Shown piece by piece: positions 7,948-15,994 of a DNA stretch of 64,000 nucleotides. Position 1 is the stretch's first letter. Each line of letters starts with the position of its first letter. Origin of the DNA: Acidimicrobiaceae bacterium (GTDB taxonomy: Bacteria; Actinomycetota; Acidimicrobiia; Acidimicrobiales; Ilumatobacteraceae); contig JACJWG010000014.1 in assembly GCA_020637235.1 (NCBI GenBank), positions 62,001 to 126,000 on the forward strand, written 5' to 3'. The notes under the pieces are model-generated. The model made no database searches, was not told the DNA's origin, and saw only the letters and a program-made list of their open reading frames with translations. The position numbers and the translations under genes were made by a program.

Positions 7948-8720
7948 GAGTACACGTGTACGGGACGCACGGTGACGCCGGCTGCGGTCATCGCCGCCTT
8001 GGCCTCGCCGATGCGGAACTGCCCGAAGTGGAAGATGCTCGCCGCGAGCACGCCGGTGGCGCCACCCTCGAGCACACCATCGGCCAAGTGCTGCAAGGTA
8101 CCGACGCCGCCACTCGCGATCACCGGCACGCCGACCGCGTCGCTGACGGTGCGGGTGAGCTGGAGGTCGAAGCCCTCTTTGGTGCCGTCGCGATCCATCG
8201 ACGTGAGCAGGATCTCGCCGGCCCCCAGCGCCGTCGCACGTTCGGCCCACTGGATCGCGTCGATGCCCGTCGGGGTGCGACCTCCGTGCAGGAACACCTC
8301 GAAGCCCGACCCGTCGGCGCGACGCTTCGCGTCGATCGCGCACACCACGCACTGGGCGCCGAACTCGGTGGCGATCTCGGCGATCAGCTCGGGCCGTTGC
8401 ACCGCTGCCGTGTTGACGCTCACCTTGTCGGCGCCAGCGCGCAGCATGGTGCGGGCATCGCCGACCGAACGGATGCCGCCGCCCACCGTGAACGGGATGA
8501 ACACCTGCTCCGCAGTGCGCGACACCACGTCGACCATCGTCGCCCGCGCGTCGCTCGATGCGGTGATGTCGAGGAACACGAGCTCGTCGGCACCCTCTCG
8601 GTCGTAGAACTCCGCCATCTCTACGGGGTCGCCCGCGTCGCGCAGGTCGACGAAGTTGACCCCCTTCACCACCCGACCATCGGTGACGTCGAGGCACGGG
8701 ATCACCCGCGACACCTTCAC
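7944..8720 (-). CDS. hisF: Imidazole glycerol phosphate synthase, cyclase subunit
   Basis: A 258-residue barrel that uses ammonia from HisH to form imidazole glycerol phosphate and AICAR. RVIPCLDVTDGRVVKGVNF, DELVFLDITAS, PFTVGGGIRS, KVSVNTAAV, the catalytic Asp in SMDRDGTKEG, and VIASGGVG are all canonical. The GTG start overlaps the hisA stop by 4 nt, and its own stop overlaps the homocysteine methyltransferase start, so translation is coupled along the operon. Confidence 0.97.
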   Translation of the reverse strand: MKVSRVIPCLDVTDGRVVKGVNFVDLRDAGDPVEMAEFYDREGADELVFLDITASSDARATMVDVVSRTAEQVFIPFTVGGGIRSVGDARTMLRAGADKVSVNTAAVQRPELIAEIATEFGAQCVVCAIDAKRRADGSGFEVFLHGGRTPTGIDAIQWAERATALGAGEILLTSMDRDGTKEGFDLQLTRTVSDAVGVPVIASGGVGTLQHLADGVLEGGATGVLAASIFHFGQFRIGEAKAAMTAAGVTVRPVHVYS

Positions 8721-9448
8721 GAGCCCGCTCCCTTCGCCAGCGCGGCCACCCCGTCGGCGACGGTGAACCGCCCTTCGTACAACGCCTTGCCGGTGATCAC
8801 ACCGGCGATGCCCGGCACGCGGCCGAGCTCGATCACGTCGTCGATCGTGGCGACGCCGCCGCTCGCGATCACGGGGATCGAGGTCGCCGCCGCGGCAGCG
8901 GTCAGTCCCGTGACGTCGGGCCCCTGCAACATCCCGTCGCGGCCGATGTCGGTGATCACGAACGCCGCGGCACTCGGGAACCAGGTGAGTGCGTCGAACA
9001 GCTGCACGCCGCTGCCCTCGGTCCAGCCGTGCACCGCGAGCTCGCCGTCGCGATGATCGAGGCCGACGGCGACGGCGACTCGTCGCGACGCCTCCTCCAC
9101 CAACCCTGGGTCGCGCACGGCAGCCGAGCCCATCACCACCCGGGCCACACCCGCATCGGCGAGCACCTCGGCGTCGGCGACGGTGCGCACGCCGCCGCCG
9201 GTCTGCACGCGAGCTCTCCCCTGGACGGCGTCGGCGATCGCGGCCACCACGTGGCGATTCCGGGGCGAGCCACTGCGGGCGGCATCGAGGTCGACCACGT
9301 GGATCCAGGTCGCACCCTGCTCGGCGAACGACACGGCGACGGCCACCGGGTCGTCGCCGTAGGTGGTCTCCTGGTCGTAGTCGCCCTGCAGCAGGCGCAC
9401 CACTCGCCCGGCGCGCAGGTCGATCGCGGGATACAGCTGCGCCGTCAT
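8717..9448 (-). CDS. hisA: Phosphoribosylformimino-AICAR phosphate isomerase
   Basis: A 243-residue half-barrel duplication enzyme carrying out the Amadori rearrangement of ProFAR. YPAIDLRAGRVVRLLQGDY has the catalytic Asp, followed by WIHVVDLDAARSG, VQTGGGVRTV, RVVMGSAAV, the second catalytic Asp in ITDIGRDGM, and VIASGGVAT. Actinobacteria often use a bifunctional HisA/TrpF (PriA). Whether this one also isomerises PRA cannot be decided here, and no trpF is in the window. The ATG overlaps the hisH stop by 4 nt. Confidence 0.95.
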   Translation of the reverse strand: MTAQLYPAIDLRAGRVVRLLQGDYDQETTYGDDPVAVAVSFAEQGATWIHVVDLDAARSGSPRNRHVVAAIADAVQGRARVQTGGGVRTVADAEVLADAGVARVVMGSAAVRDPGLVEEASRRVAVAVGLDHRDGELAVHGWTEGSGVQLFDALTWFPSAAAFVITDIGRDGMLQGPDVTGLTAAAAATSIPVIASGGVATIDDVIELGRVPGIAGVITGKALYEGRFTVADGVAALAKGAGS

Positions 9449-10101
9449 GCCTCGTCCTCCCCGTCCCGTCCGGACGCGGATCGCACGAAGTTGGCGAGCA
9501 GCGCGAGGCCGTGCTCGCCCGACTTCTCGGGGTGGAACTGGGTGGCGAACACGGTGCCCCGACGGAACGCGGCGTTCACCGTGGCGCCGTACTCGCACGT
9601 CGCCGCCACCACCGACGGATCGTCGGGTACCCCGTGCAGCGAGTGCACGAAGTACATCCAGGGGCCGTGGCCGAGGTCGGCGAACATCGGGTCGTCGGCG
9701 TGCCCGTCGCCGTAGGCGAGCTGGTTCCATTGCATCTGCGGCCGCGGCAGCTCGGTGCCCAGCCATCGGATCGTGCCCGGGATCACCCCGAGGCCTCGGG
9801 CGTGCGGGTCCTCGTCGCTCGCGTCGAACAGCATCTGCATGCCCACGCAGATGCCGAGGAACGGCCGGCCCGACGCCACGGCGGCATGCACCTCGTCCTC
9901 CAACCCTGCGCTGCGCAACGCATCCATGCACGCTCCGAAGGCACCCACGCCCGGCAGCACCACCGCGTCGGCCTCGGCGATCAGCCCGTGGTCGGCGGTG
10001 AGGCGTGCATCGGCGCCCACGTGTTCGAGCGCCTTCTGCGCCGACCGGAGGTTGCCGATGCCGTAGTCGAGCACCGCGATGAGGGGCCGCTCGCCGATCA
10101 C
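9445..10101 (-). CDS. hisH: Imidazole glycerol phosphate synthase, glutaminase subunit
   Basis: A 218-residue class I glutamine amidotransferase that feeds ammonia to HisF. It has VLDYGIGNLRSAQKAL, VLPGVGAFGACM, the nucleophile in PFLGICVGMQMLF, MYFVHSLHG, and the His/Glu pair in ATQFHPEKSGEHG. GTG 10101 overlaps the hisB stop (GTGA). The frame is open further upstream but would run inside hisB. Confidence 0.96.
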   Translation of the reverse strand: MIGERPLIAVLDYGIGNLRSAQKALEHVGADARLTADHGLIAEADAVVLPGVGAFGACMDALRSAGLEDEVHAAVASGRPFLGICVGMQMLFDASDEDPHARGLGVIPGTIRWLGTELPRPQMQWNQLAYGDGHADDPMFADLGHGPWMYFVHSLHGVPDDPSVVAATCEYGATVNAAFRRGTVFATQFHPEKSGEHGLALLANFVRSASGRDGEDEA

Positions 10102-10694
10102 AGCACACCCTTCGTGCTCGGCAAAGAGGTGCCCTCCACACGAACGGCGTCGCGCAGGCACCGACCGAGCCCCTTGAACGTCGCCTCGACGATGTGATGC
10201 ACGTTGCGTCCGCGAACCAGTTGCACGTGCAACGTGATGCCGGCAGCAGTGGCGAACGACGACACTGCGTGCTCGGCGAGTTGCGGGTCGAACGGCGGCG
10301 TGCCGAGCGGCAGGCACTCGGGCATCTCCACCTCCCACACCACGAACGGTCGACCCGACAGGTCGAGTGCGACATCGACGAGCGCCTCGTCGAGCGGATA
10401 CCGGCCGCTGGCGAACCGGCGGACACCCACCTTGTCGCCCACCGCATCGCGGAACGCCTCGCCGAGGGCGATTGCGACGTCCTCGACGGTGTGGTGGGTG
10501 TCGATGTGCAGATCACCCGTGGCCTCGATGCGTAGATCGAACCCGCCGTGCTTGCCCACCTGCTCGAGCATGTGGTCGTAGAACGGGATGCCGGTGGCGG
10601 CGTGGGCGTTTCCGGTGCCGTCGAGGTCGAGGTGGAGTTCGATCGAGGTCTCCTTCGTCACCCGGGTACGGCTGGCGCGGCGTGCGGTGCTCAT
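10098..10694 (-). CDS. hisB: Imidazoleglycerol-phosphate dehydratase
   Basis: A 198-residue monofunctional dehydratase with the metal-binding histidine clusters: FYDHMLEQVGKHGGFDL, DTHHTVEDVAIALG, the second repeat ECLPLGTPPFDPQLAEHAVSS, and RNVHHIVEATFKGLGRCL. There is no histidinol phosphatase domain, so that step is encoded elsewhere. The ATG overlaps the hisC stop by 4 nt. Confidence 0.97.
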   Translation of the reverse strand: MSTARRASRTRVTKETSIELHLDLDGTGNAHAATGIPFYDHMLEQVGKHGGFDLRIEATGDLHIDTHHTVEDVAIALGEAFRDAVGDKVGVRRFASGRYPLDEALVDVALDLSGRPFVVWEVEMPECLPLGTPPFDPQLAEHAVSSFATAAGITLHVQLVRGRNVHHIVEATFKGLGRCLRDAVRVEGTSLPSTKGVL

Positions 10695-11767
10695 GCGAGG
10701 ACCTCCTGGAGGGCGGTGAGGAACGCGTCGTTCTCGTCGGGCGTGCCGATGGTGACGCGCAGGCAGTCGTCGAGGCGCGGCCAGCTGCTGCAGTCGCGGA
10801 TCAACACACCGCGGTCGAGCAGGCCCTGCCACACCCGTCGTCCGGGCAACGTCCGGGGTCGGAACAGCACGAAGTTCGCGCCGCTCGGGAAGTGATCCAC
10901 CGGAAGTGCATCGAACGCGAGCTGGATGCGCTCGCGCTCGCGCACGATCAGCTGCACCCGTTCCTCCATCTCGCCCACGTGGCGCAGGGCCAGCCGGCCG
11001 GCGATCTGTTTCGCCGCGTCGAGGTGGTAGGGCAGGATCACCTTGTCGAGCTCGGCCACGAACCAGCGTGGACCCACCACGTACCCGAGCCGCGCGCCGG
11101 CCATCGACCAGGTCTTGGAGAACGTGCGGGTGACCACCACCGGTGTCTCCTCGTCGAGCAGGTCGAGTGCGCTCCACGCCGCGAACTGGGCGTAGGCCTC
11201 GTCGACGACGAGCAGCCCCGGCACCGCGAGCGCGGCCACGGCGTCGAGCACCGCACGCACGTTGGCAGCGGGCTCCACCATGCCGGTCGGGTTGTTCGGC
11301 GAGCACAGGAACGTCACCGCCGGTCGGTCGCGTTCGATCGCCGCCAGCGCCGCCGGGAGGTCGAGGGTGAAATCCTCGGCGCGCTCGGTCTCGCTGACCG
11401 TGGCACCGGTGAGCCGAGCGATGTGGGCGTGCAGCTGGTAGGTCGGTTCGAAGGTGCAGACGGTGCGGCCGGGACCGGCGAAGGTGAGCAGGATGGTCTG
11501 GAGCACCTCGTTCGATCCGTTCGCGGCGAACACCTGTGCCGGGTCGACGCCGTGCTGGGCAGCGATCGCGGCGCGCAGTTCGACGGCCGCTCGATCGGGA
11601 TACCGGTGCCACGCCACCCGGCTGAGCTCGGCGGCGAACGCGTCGCGCCACCCCGCGGGTGGCTCGACCGGCGATTCGTTGGTGTTGAGCCGCACCTGCA
11701 CGTCCACCTGGGGCGAGTGATAGCCCTCGAGGGCGCGGAGGTCGTCACGGACGGGCACGCGGGTCAC
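10691..11767 (-). CDS. hisC: Histidinol-phosphate aminotransferase
   Basis: A 358-residue PLP enzyme of fold type I. It shows VRLNTNESP near the N-terminus, FAANGSNEVLQTIL, TFLCSPNNPTG, LVVDEAYAQFA, the PLP lysine in TRTFSKTWSMAGARLGYVVG, and the C-terminal substrate-binding RVTIGTPDEN. GTG 11767 is the likely start: a TAGCGT hexamer lies 8 nt upstream (11776-11781), and directly 5' of that is a 16-bp perfect palindrome. It therefore heads the hisC-B-H-A-F-methyltransferase operon with a leaderless mRNA. Confidence 0.95.
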   Translation of the reverse strand: MTRVPVRDDLRALEGYHSPQVDVQVRLNTNESPVEPPAGWRDAFAAELSRVAWHRYPDRAAVELRAAIAAQHGVDPAQVFAANGSNEVLQTILLTFAGPGRTVCTFEPTYQLHAHIARLTGATVSETERAEDFTLDLPAALAAIERDRPAVTFLCSPNNPTGMVEPAANVRAVLDAVAALAVPGLLVVDEAYAQFAAWSALDLLDEETPVVVTRTFSKTWSMAGARLGYVVGPRWFVAELDKVILPYHLDAAKQIAGRLALRHVGEMEERVQLIVRERERIQLAFDALPVDHFPSGANFVLFRPRTLPGRRVWQGLLDRGVLIRDCSSWPRLDDCLRVTIGTPDENDAFLTALQEVLA

Positions 11768-11775
11768 GATCGGCA

Positions 11776-11797
11776 ACGCTACCGAGACCGGTCTCGG
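11776..11797 (-). promoter_or_regulatory. his operon promoter with 16-bp palindromic operator candidate
   Basis: The -10 hexamer TAGCGT (11776-11781) is 8 nt from the hisC GTG. CCGAGACCGGTCTCGG (11782-11797) is a perfect palindrome directly upstream, in the spacer region where a dimeric repressor would block RNA polymerase. No regulator gene is adjacent. Confidence 0.55.
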
Positions 11798-11863
11798 CCG
11801 ACGGCGGTGATTCGACCGACACGCGACGGCGCGCGCCGCGCACCCATCGGCCAGACTCGGGAG

Positions 11864-12091
11864 ATGAGCAGCACCCGCCGCACCGTCGACCCCGACGTCA
11901 TCCGCTCGGCCGCCGCCGAACTGTCGGTGGCGGCCGACCACGTCGACCGGTACCGCGAACGGGTGCACGGGTTGGTGCTGCCGCTGCAGGGCGGCAACCA
12001 CGACGATGCCGTCGCGGCGATGTACGAGGCCGAACGGGCACTGCGCACCGCCTCCCGCGCGCTCGAACGCGCCGTGAAACTGCTCCGGTAG
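11864..12091 (+). CDS. Small helical protein, function unknown
   Basis: A 75-residue protein that is mostly predicted helical and rich in Ala, Arg and Glu. The two helical segments (VIRSAAAELSVAADHVDRYRERV and the C-terminal YEAERALRTASRALERAVKLLR region) are separated by PLQGGNHDD. The size and helical-hairpin look recall WXG100-type or coiled-coil proteins, but no WxG motif is present and I do not name a family. It lies between the divergent hisC promoter and the small RNA locus. CAGACT 6 nt before the ATG could be a leaderless -10. Confidence 0.6.
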   Translation: MSSTRRTVDPDVIRSAAAELSVAADHVDRYRERVHGLVLPLQGGNHDDAVAAMYEAERALRTASRALERAVKLLR

Positions 12092-12172
12092 GCGGGGTCA
12101 CCAACGGCCACGTGGCGTCGGCACCGACTCACCGATGGCGTTCGCGCGGTCGGCAGTTTTACCACGGAGGGT

Positions 12173-12272
12173 GAAAACGAAGCGACGGCCCCCGAAGGGG
12201 CCGTCGCTGTGCGAAGCCAGACGGCGGATTCCGGCCTCGCCCACAATCCAGGTGGCGGGAACCTGGTTGGTG
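12173..12272 (-). ncRNA. Candidate structured small RNA (about 100 nt)
   Basis: A strong promoter at 12279-12307 on the minus strand would start RNA near 12272. The transcript first forms a perfect 6-bp stem (12249-12254 with 12262-12267, 7-nt loop). It ends with an 11-bp GC-rich stem closed by a UUCG tetraloop (12182-12207) followed by a TTCGTTTT tract, an intrinsic terminator. An alternative GGATT/AATCC pairing (12226-12230 with 12246-12250) would compete with the first stem. The frames inside are open but start poorly. The his operon has its own promoter downstream, so this is not its leader. Confidence 0.5.
12182..12207 (-). terminator. Intrinsic terminator with UUCG tetraloop
   Basis: An 11-bp perfect stem, GCGACGGCCCC with its complement, closes a TTCG loop as read on the minus strand and is followed by TTCGTTTT. 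On the plus strand no T-tract follows, so it works on minus-strand transcripts. Confidence 0.65.
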
Positions 12273-12307
12273 ACGTCACTATAAGCCCAAGTCGGCCCAA
12301 ACGCAAG
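12271..12307 (-). promoter_or_regulatory. Promoter of the small RNA with palindromic start-site operator
   Basis: On the minus strand, TTGCGT (12302-12307), a 17-bp spacer and TATAGT (12279-12284) form the best sigma-70-type promoter in the window. GTGACGTCAC (12271-12280) is a perfect 10-bp palindrome overlapping the end of the -10 and the expected start site. Confidence 0.6.
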
Positions 12308-12374
12308 CCGCGCGGAGGCAAACACTGTGAGCGCCCGGCCACCACGCTTCGTGGGAACGATCGTCAAGCGTTCG

Positions 12375-13049
12375 TCAAGACGTCGCGGCGGCGGAACGGC
12401 GGGAACGTGGCAGCAACGACGACGGGCACAGATCCTCGAGCACACACTCGCCGCACCGGGGCTTCTTCGCGTCGCACACCCGTCGACCGTGCAGGATCGT
12501 CCGGAGGCTGAAGTCGCCCCACTCGGCCGGTGGGAGGAAGCTGCCGAGCTCGTGCTCCACCTTCACCGGGTCGTCCTGCTGGGTGAGCCCGAGTCGACGG
12601 GCGAGGCGGCCGACATGGGTGTCGACGGGCAACCCGGGGAGATCGAACACCACGCTGCGCACGACGTTGCCGGTCTTGCGTCCCACCCCGGGCAGTGTGA
12701 CGAGGTCGTCGAGTGCCGTGGGCACCTGGGCGTCGTACCGGTCGAGCAGGCCCTGGGCCATGCCGATCAGGTTCTTGGCCTTGGTCTGGAAGAACCCGGT
12801 GGAGCGGATGATCTCCTCGAGCTCGGTCGGGTTGGCCCTCGCCAGCGTCTGCGGGTCGGGATAGCGGGCGAACAGCGCAGGCGTCACCATGTTCACCCGG
12901 GCGTCGGTGCACTGCGCCGACAGGATCGTGGCGGCGAGCAACTCGAAGGCGTTGGTGTGGACGAGCTCGCAGATCGCCTCGGGGTACTCGACCGCGAGGC
13001 GCTCGGCCACCGCTCTCGTGCGTCCCTTCGGGGTCCTCGGCTTCGCCAC
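12375..13049 (-). CDS. nth: Endonuclease III (DNA glycosylase/AP lyase)
   Basis: A 224-residue base-excision repair enzyme removing oxidised pyrimidines. The helix-hairpin-helix LPGVGRKTGNVV contains the catalytic Lys. The catalytic Asp is in PVDTHVGRLARRL. The C-terminal [4Fe-4S] loop has Cys spacing 6-2-5 (CDAKKPRCGECVLEDLC). GTG 13049 is preceded by TAGCCT at 7 nt (13057-13062), suggesting a leaderless mRNA. It is divergent from mshD. Confidence 0.96.
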   Translation of the reverse strand: MAKPRTPKGRTRAVAERLAVEYPEAICELVHTNAFELLAATILSAQCTDARVNMVTPALFARYPDPQTLARANPTELEEIIRSTGFFQTKAKNLIGMAQGLLDRYDAQVPTALDDLVTLPGVGRKTGNVVRSVVFDLPGLPVDTHVGRLARRLGLTQQDDPVKVEHELGSFLPPAEWGDFSLRTILHGRRVCDAKKPRCGECVLEDLCPSSLLPRSRRSAAATS

Positions 13050-13056
13050 GCCGCCG

Positions 13057-13062
13057 AGGCTA
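13057..13062 (-). promoter_or_regulatory. Leaderless -10 of nth
   Basis: TAGCCT on the minus strand, 7 nt before the GTG of nth. The facing mshD gene has the same hexamer at the same distance. Confidence 0.5.
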
Positions 13063-13117
13063 CGACCCCCGGGGCGACCGCGGGTGCATCCGTCCGGCAC
13101 GCATCAGGACCCAGCGA

Positions 13118-13123
13118 TAGCCT
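13118..13123 (+). promoter_or_regulatory. Leaderless -10 of mshD
   Basis: TAGCCT lies exactly 7 nt before the mshD ATG, the same hexamer and spacing as for nth, hisI and the YceH-family gene. Confidence 0.5.
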
Positions 13124-13130
13124 CGACCCG

Positions 13131-14129
13131 ATGTCCGCTCCGGTCCGTGTCGACCTGTCGCACCAGCTCGACGATCGCGACCGTGTCGCCGTGCACGGCC
13201 TGGTCGACGACGTCCGTCGGCAATCGGGCATCCGGCCGATCAGCGACCAACTGTGGCTCGACCTCGTCCACGCCGGCCCCACGTGGCACGCGGCGCTGCT
13301 CGCCCGCGACGACGACCGTCTCGTCGGGTACGCCCAGCTGTCGCACCGTCCCGGCGTTCCCGGCAGCTGGTCGATCGAGCTCGTCGTCGACCCGACGCTG
13401 CCGCCGTCCGCCGCCACGCAACAGCTGGCCGAGCAGGTGCTCACCGATGCGATCGACACGATCGCCGCGGCAGGTGGCGGCGATGTGCAGTGGTGGGTGT
13501 TCGACGCCGACCGCGACGGGCACCAGCTCGACGCCGACGCGCTCGCCACGGCGATCGGGCTGCGATTCGAGCGAGCGTTGTACCAGATGCTCGTGCCACT
13601 GCCGCTCCACCCCAGCAGCGCCGATCCGCTCGTCACACGGTCGTTCCGGGTCGGCGCGGATGAGCGCGCCTGGCTCGACGTGAACAACGCCGCGTTCGCC
13701 GCGCATGCCGAGCAGGGTGGTTGGGACCTGGCCACGCTGCGGCTGCGCGAGCGGGAGGACTGGTTCGATCCCGACGGGTTCCTGCTGCACGAGCGCGACG
13801 GTCGACTGGCCGGGTTCTGCTGGACCAAGCTGCACCTCGACCTCGATCCCGTGATCGGCGAGATCTACGTCATCGCCGTCCATCCCGACTTCCACGGACT
13901 CGGCCTCGGTCGGGCGCTCACCGTCGCCGGCCTCGCGAGCATCGCCGCACGGGGCGTCACCGAAGGCATGCTCCACGTCGATCAGCACAACACCGCGGCG
14001 GTCGGCCTGTACACCTCGCTGGGCTTCCGTGTCCGGCGCACCGACCGCTCCTACCGAGGCGTCGTCGAAGCCACGACCGACCACAGCTCCACCCGCTCCA
14101 CCCGCTCCAACCGCTCGGAGGCACCATGA
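13131..14129 (+). CDS. mshD: Mycothiol synthase
   Basis: A 332-residue tandem GNAT acetyltransferase that transfers acetyl from acetyl-CoA to Cys-GlcN-inositol, the last step of mycothiol synthesis. The degenerate N-terminal GNAT domain ends about residue 150. The active C-terminal domain has GFCWTKLH, GEIYVIAVHPDFHGLGLGRAL and LHVDQHNTAAVGLYTSLGF, all characteristic of MshD. Mycothiol is restricted to Actinobacteria, which supports the host assignment. The stop overlaps the M3 peptidase ATG (ATGA). The last 15 residues are Ser/Thr/Arg-rich repeats. Confidence 0.93.
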   Translation: MSAPVRVDLSHQLDDRDRVAVHGLVDDVRRQSGIRPISDQLWLDLVHAGPTWHAALLARDDDRLVGYAQLSHRPGVPGSWSIELVVDPTLPPSAATQQLAEQVLTDAIDTIAAAGGGDVQWWVFDADRDGHQLDADALATAIGLRFERALYQMLVPLPLHPSSADPLVTRSFRVGADERAWLDVNNAAFAAHAEQGGWDLATLRLREREDWFDPDGFLLHERDGRLAGFCWTKLHLDLDPVIGEIYVIAVHPDFHGLGLGRALTVAGLASIAARGVTEGMLHVDQHNTAAVGLYTSLGFRVRRTDRSYRGVVEATTDHSSTRSTRSNRSEAP

Positions 14130-15994
14130 ACCCCGACGTGAACCGCGACCTGAACTCCGACGTGAACCGAGCGGTGAACCCCGACGCGTTGCCACGCTGG
14201 AGCACCGCCGACGTGTACGAGTCGTTCGACTCGCGGGCGTTCGTCGACGCGATGGAGCGCCTCGGCAGCGACGTCGACCGGCTGGTGGCGCTCTTCGACG
14301 AGGCGGGCATCCGCAACGTCGAGCCCCGGACACCCACCGCCGACGACGCCGATGCCACGGCACGGGCGATCGACGCCTACAACCAGTTGATGACCCTCGG
14401 CTCGACGTTGCGAGCCACGGCGTATGCAACGGTCGCCACCGACACGCGCGACGAACCCGCGCAGGCGGTGCTGTCCGAGATCGACGAACGCAACGCCGTC
14501 GTGACCCCGCTGCTCGCCCGCCTGGCCGACTGGGTGTCGTCGCTCGGTGTCGACGAGCTCGCCGCGCTGCACCCGACCGTGGCCGATCACGCCGGGCCGC
14601 TTCGGCAGCTGTCGGCGCGAGCCGCCCACCAGATGGGCGAGGCGGAGGAGCACCTGTACGCCGAGCTCGCAACCACCGGCTCGGCGGCATGGTCACGCCT
14701 GCACCGCGAGGTGACGTCGCAGATCACTGCGGAGGTGGCGCTGCCCGACGGTGCTCGGGCGATGCCGATCACCGCCGTGCGCGGTCTGGCCACCCACACC
14801 GACCCCGCTGTCCGCCGCGCCGGATACGACGCGGAGCTCGCTGCGTGGCCCACGGTGGCCACGGTGTGCGCTGCCGCGATGAACTCGATCAAGGGCGAGG
14901 CGAACGCGGTCAATCGGCGGCGGCGATGGGCGTCGCCGCTGGACGCGTCGTTGTTCGCGAACAGTGTGTCGCGACGCACGTACGACGCGATGAACGCGGC
15001 CATCGACGCGGCACTGCCCCGCTTCCGCCGATGGATGCGGACGAAGGCCGCGCTGCACGGTCACGATGGGGCGCTGCCCTGGTGGGACCTGACGGCGCCG
15101 CTCCCGGTGGCACCCGGTGGCATCTCGTGGGACGAGGGAGTGCGACTGGTGCGCGAGGCGTTCTCGTCGTACAGCGCACCCCTCGCCTCGCTCGTCGACC
15201 GTGCGATCGCCGAACGGTGGATCGACGTCGCACCTCGCGACGGCAAGGTGGGCGGGGCGTTCTGCATGTCGTTCGTCGACGACCGCTCGCTCGTGCTGCT
15301 CAACTGGAGCGGCTCGGTCGACTCGGCGCAGACCACCGCCCACGAGCTCGGCCACGCCTACCACAACACCCAGCTCGCCCACCGCACGGCCCTGCAACGA
15401 CGGCTCCCGATGGCCCTCGCCGAGACCGCCAGCATCTTCTGCGAGACCCTCGTCGTCGACGCCGGCCTGCAGCACCTGCAGGGGGCCGACCGGCTCGCCC
15501 TGCTCGACGTCGACCTGCAGGGCACCACCCAGGTGGTCGTCGACATCCGCTCGCGTGTGCTGTTCGAGACCGAGGTGTACGCGCGTCGCCAGCGACGCAC
15601 GCTCGGTGCGGGCGAGATGCACGAGATGATGCGCGACGCGCAGGCCGCCTCGTACGGCGACGGACTCGACCAGTCGACCGCACACCCGTACATGTGGATC
15701 GTGAAGCCGCACTACTACGGCTCGAACTTCTACAACTGGCCCTACACCTACGGGCTGCTGTTCGGCCTCGGCCTGTTCGCCGAGTACCAGGCCGACCCGG
15801 AGCGATTCCAGGCCGGCTACGACGACCTGCTGTCGCGGGCAGGGATGGACTCCGCCGAGGAACTCGGTGCGGCATTCGGGCTCGACGTCACGAGCGAGGC
15901 GTTCTGGACGGCGAGCCTCGAGGTCATCGGCGACCGCATCGACCAGTACGCCGCGCTCGCCGCCGAGCTCGGCGTCGACGGAGCGCCATCGTGA
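14126..15994 (+). CDS. pepF: M3 family oligoendopeptidase
   Basis: A 622-residue cytosolic zinc metallopeptidase. The HExxH motif is in TTAHELGHAYHNTQ (about residue 410), with the third ligand Glu about 27 residues on in ALAETASIFCETL. The N-terminal helical domain starts after a short Asn/Asp-rich stretch (PDVNRDLNSDVNRAVNPD). The C-terminal KPHYYGSNFYNWPYTYGLLF is typical of the PepF subfamily. It is coupled to mshD upstream and rlmN downstream by 4-nt overlaps. The exact peptide substrates are unknown. Confidence 0.92.
   Translation: MNPDVNRDLNSDVNRAVNPDALPRWSTADVYESFDSRAFVDAMERLGSDVDRLVALFDEAGIRNVEPRTPTADDADATARAIDAYNQLMTLGSTLRATAYATVATDTRDEPAQAVLSEIDERNAVVTPLLARLADWVSSLGVDELAALHPTVADHAGPLRQLSARAAHQMGEAEEHLYAELATTGSAAWSRLHREVTSQITAEVALPDGARAMPITAVRGLATHTDPAVRRAGYDAELAAWPTVATVCAAAMNSIKGEANAVNRRRRWASPLDASLFANSVSRRTYDAMNAAIDAALPRFRRWMRTKAALHGHDGALPWWDLTAPLPVAPGGISWDEGVRLVREAFSSYSAPLASLVDRAIAERWIDVAPRDGKVGGAFCMSFVDDRSLVLLNWSGSVDSAQTTAHELGHAYHNTQLAHRTALQRRLPMALAETASIFCETLVVDAGLQHLQGADRLALLDVDLQGTTQVVVDIRSRVLFETEVYARRQRRTLGAGEMHEMMRDAQAASYGDGLDQSTAHPYMWIVKPHYYGSNFYNWPYTYGLLFGLGLFAEYQADPERFQAGYDDLLSRAGMDSAEELGAAFGLDVTSEAFWTASLEVIGDRIDQYAALAAELGVDGAPS

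Noticed and set aside
10098..10690. Bifunctional HisB with histidinol phosphatase
   Set aside because: The protein has only the dehydratase domain (198 residues) and no HAD motifs at the N-terminus.
12098..12445. A 115-residue minus-strand ORF across the small RNA locus
   Set aside because: It overlaps the end of nth, has no start signal and no recognisable domain; the promoter and terminator inside it fit an RNA gene better.
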